The translations under genes and the position numbers were made by a program. The notes under the pieces were generated by a model. The model searched no databases. It was not told the DNA's origin and worked only from the letters and a program-made list of their open reading frames with translations. Shown here piece by piece: positions 63,088 through 64,000 of a stretch of DNA of 64,000 nucleotides (the first letter of the stretch is position 1; every line of letters starts with the position of its first letter). The stretch comes from Atrina japonica (lineage: Eukaryota > Mollusca > Bivalvia > Pterioida > Pinnidae): positions 296,001-360,000 of the forward strand of contig BROG01000348.1 in assembly GCA_030159075.1 (NCBI GenBank). The letters run 5' to 3'.

Positions 63088-63691
63088 TCAAACGGGCATT
63101 AGCTGGGACATTTATTCGTAAAAAAAATGTTTCCTTTTGATTGATTAGATTGAAATAGAATATACACAGGCATAACAATTCTTAAATTCCTATATTTTTG
63201 TGAAATTTGTTCGAGGAACATAGTTTGTCATTTATTCACTTGCTTGATTTGATTTGATTTGATGTTTTGTTTTACGCCATACTCAACAATTTTTCAGTCA
63301 TATGATGGCGTCCAGTTTTTATTGGTGGAGGAGAAACCCCGGTAACCCGGGTAAAGACCACCGACCTTCCGCAAGAAAACTGGCAAACTTTCCCACTTAA
63401 TTCGAAATGACCCTAGCGGGATTCGAACCAGAGGTGTGATTTAAAGCGCAATGCTCTAACCACTCGGCCACGGAGGCCCCTCTATTCACTTGCAATTGAT
63501 TATAAAACTCAATCTTACTATTTGTATATGCATACTACACTGGACCTTACCTTATTTTCACAAAGAAATATATAGGAATTGGAGATTTTATGTCTGTGTA
63601 GCTCATATTTGTTATTGTTCATCAAGTGCAAGTAGAAAAAGTAGAAAAAAAATCGAAATATATTTGGTAAACACAGTTATTGCCCCTTTAA
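63088..63691. mobile_element. Family D TIR element carrying a nested SINE
   Basis: Its ends 'aaacgggcattagctggg' and 'aaacacagttattgcccctt' plus 'taag' are the family termini. Subtracting the SINE and one target repeat (about 250 bp) leaves about 354 bp, the family length. Confidence 0.8.
63244..63482 (-). mobile_element. tRNA-Ser-like SINE (family 1), complete, with target duplication
   Basis: On the minus strand the head 'ggggcctccgtggccgagtg' plus 'gttagagc' and box B 'ctggttcgaatcccgct' form a well-preserved tRNA-Ser-like 5' part. The body runs to 'aaaaattgttgagtatggcg' and ends in a tail of ATCAA repeats. The 11-bp sequence 'tattcacttgc' stands on both sides (63233-63243 and 63483-63493). 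This is the best-preserved copy and defines the family ends. Confidence 0.92.
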
Positions 63692-64000
63692 GAAAGAAGA
63701 ATAAATTATTTTATAATTACTCGGTAAAAAAAATCCAGCTTCCGCCTTATGATGTTCGTTCTTTAAGGAAGACATCGTGTTTTCTCACAAATTACTTTTT
63801 GACTTCAGACAGTATGTATTGATAATCAATTTTATGATAATACAAAGTTACAGGAACTGCTTTGATTATATCATGACATCTATGATGTAGAACATACTAA
63901 AGGAAATTGGGATTTTGATATTAATTCATGTTATGACTGAAGCATTTGCGACTGAGAACTAATGCCACAGTAACCTACTTATCATGTTCCCACTTTTGTA
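63692..64000. other. Non-coding window end
   Basis: I see no supported feature. Confidence 0.4.

Noticed and set aside
63415..63482. Functional tRNA-Ser gene on the minus strand
   Set aside because: The head is tRNA-like but continues into a SINE body with an ATCAA tail and an 11-bp target duplication, so it is a SINE and not a tRNA gene.

Overview
The window is AT-rich, gene-poor eukaryotic DNA. I read it as intergenic or intronic sequence from a lophotrochozoan, most likely a bivalve mollusc. The evidence is very long dinucleotide microsatellites, many tRNA-derived SINEs, short inverted-repeat elements, a low-copy L1/Tx1-type LINE, and a dispersed repeat whose coding tail matches reverse-transcriptase-type proteins that I recall as common in bivalve gene predictions. 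No bacterial gene organisation, rRNA or CRISPR array is visible, and most open frames are artefacts of microsatellites or AT-rich sequence.

Layout: 1-1.7 kb holds an 83-bp tandem array grown out of a truncated dispersed repeat, followed by a longer copy of that repeat. From 1.7 to 42 kb is mostly non-coding sequence with large (AT)n, (CT)n, (GT)n, (GATA)n and trinucleotide arrays, tRNA-like SINE units, two 89-bp piggyBac-type MITEs with TTAA ends plus a decayed relative, and further copies of the dispersed repeat. From 41.75 to 48.89 kb lies the most striking structure: a roughly 6.36-kb non-LTR retrotransposon on the minus strand (ORF1, APE-type endonuclease, YADD reverse transcriptase, poly-A tail), flanked by two identical 391-bp direct copies of the target. 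The target lies partly inside a tRNA-derived SINE, so the SINE head is present twice. From 49 to 64 kb there are dense SINEs and MITEs, several nested inside each other. One SINE inserted in a 350-bp TIR element has an 11-bp target duplication.

The only plausible host-gene signal is at 57.28-57.48 kb on the minus strand. A short basic open segment with a good Kozak context lies 25 bp downstream of a perfect 12-bp NRF-1-type palindrome and near a GC box. It may be the first exon of a gene running leftward.

The parts do not form one pathway. The window records layered mobile-element activity: autonomous LINE-type elements (one present nearly complete, one only as 3' tails), non-autonomous SINEs and MITEs, and microsatellites that begin at or inside those elements.
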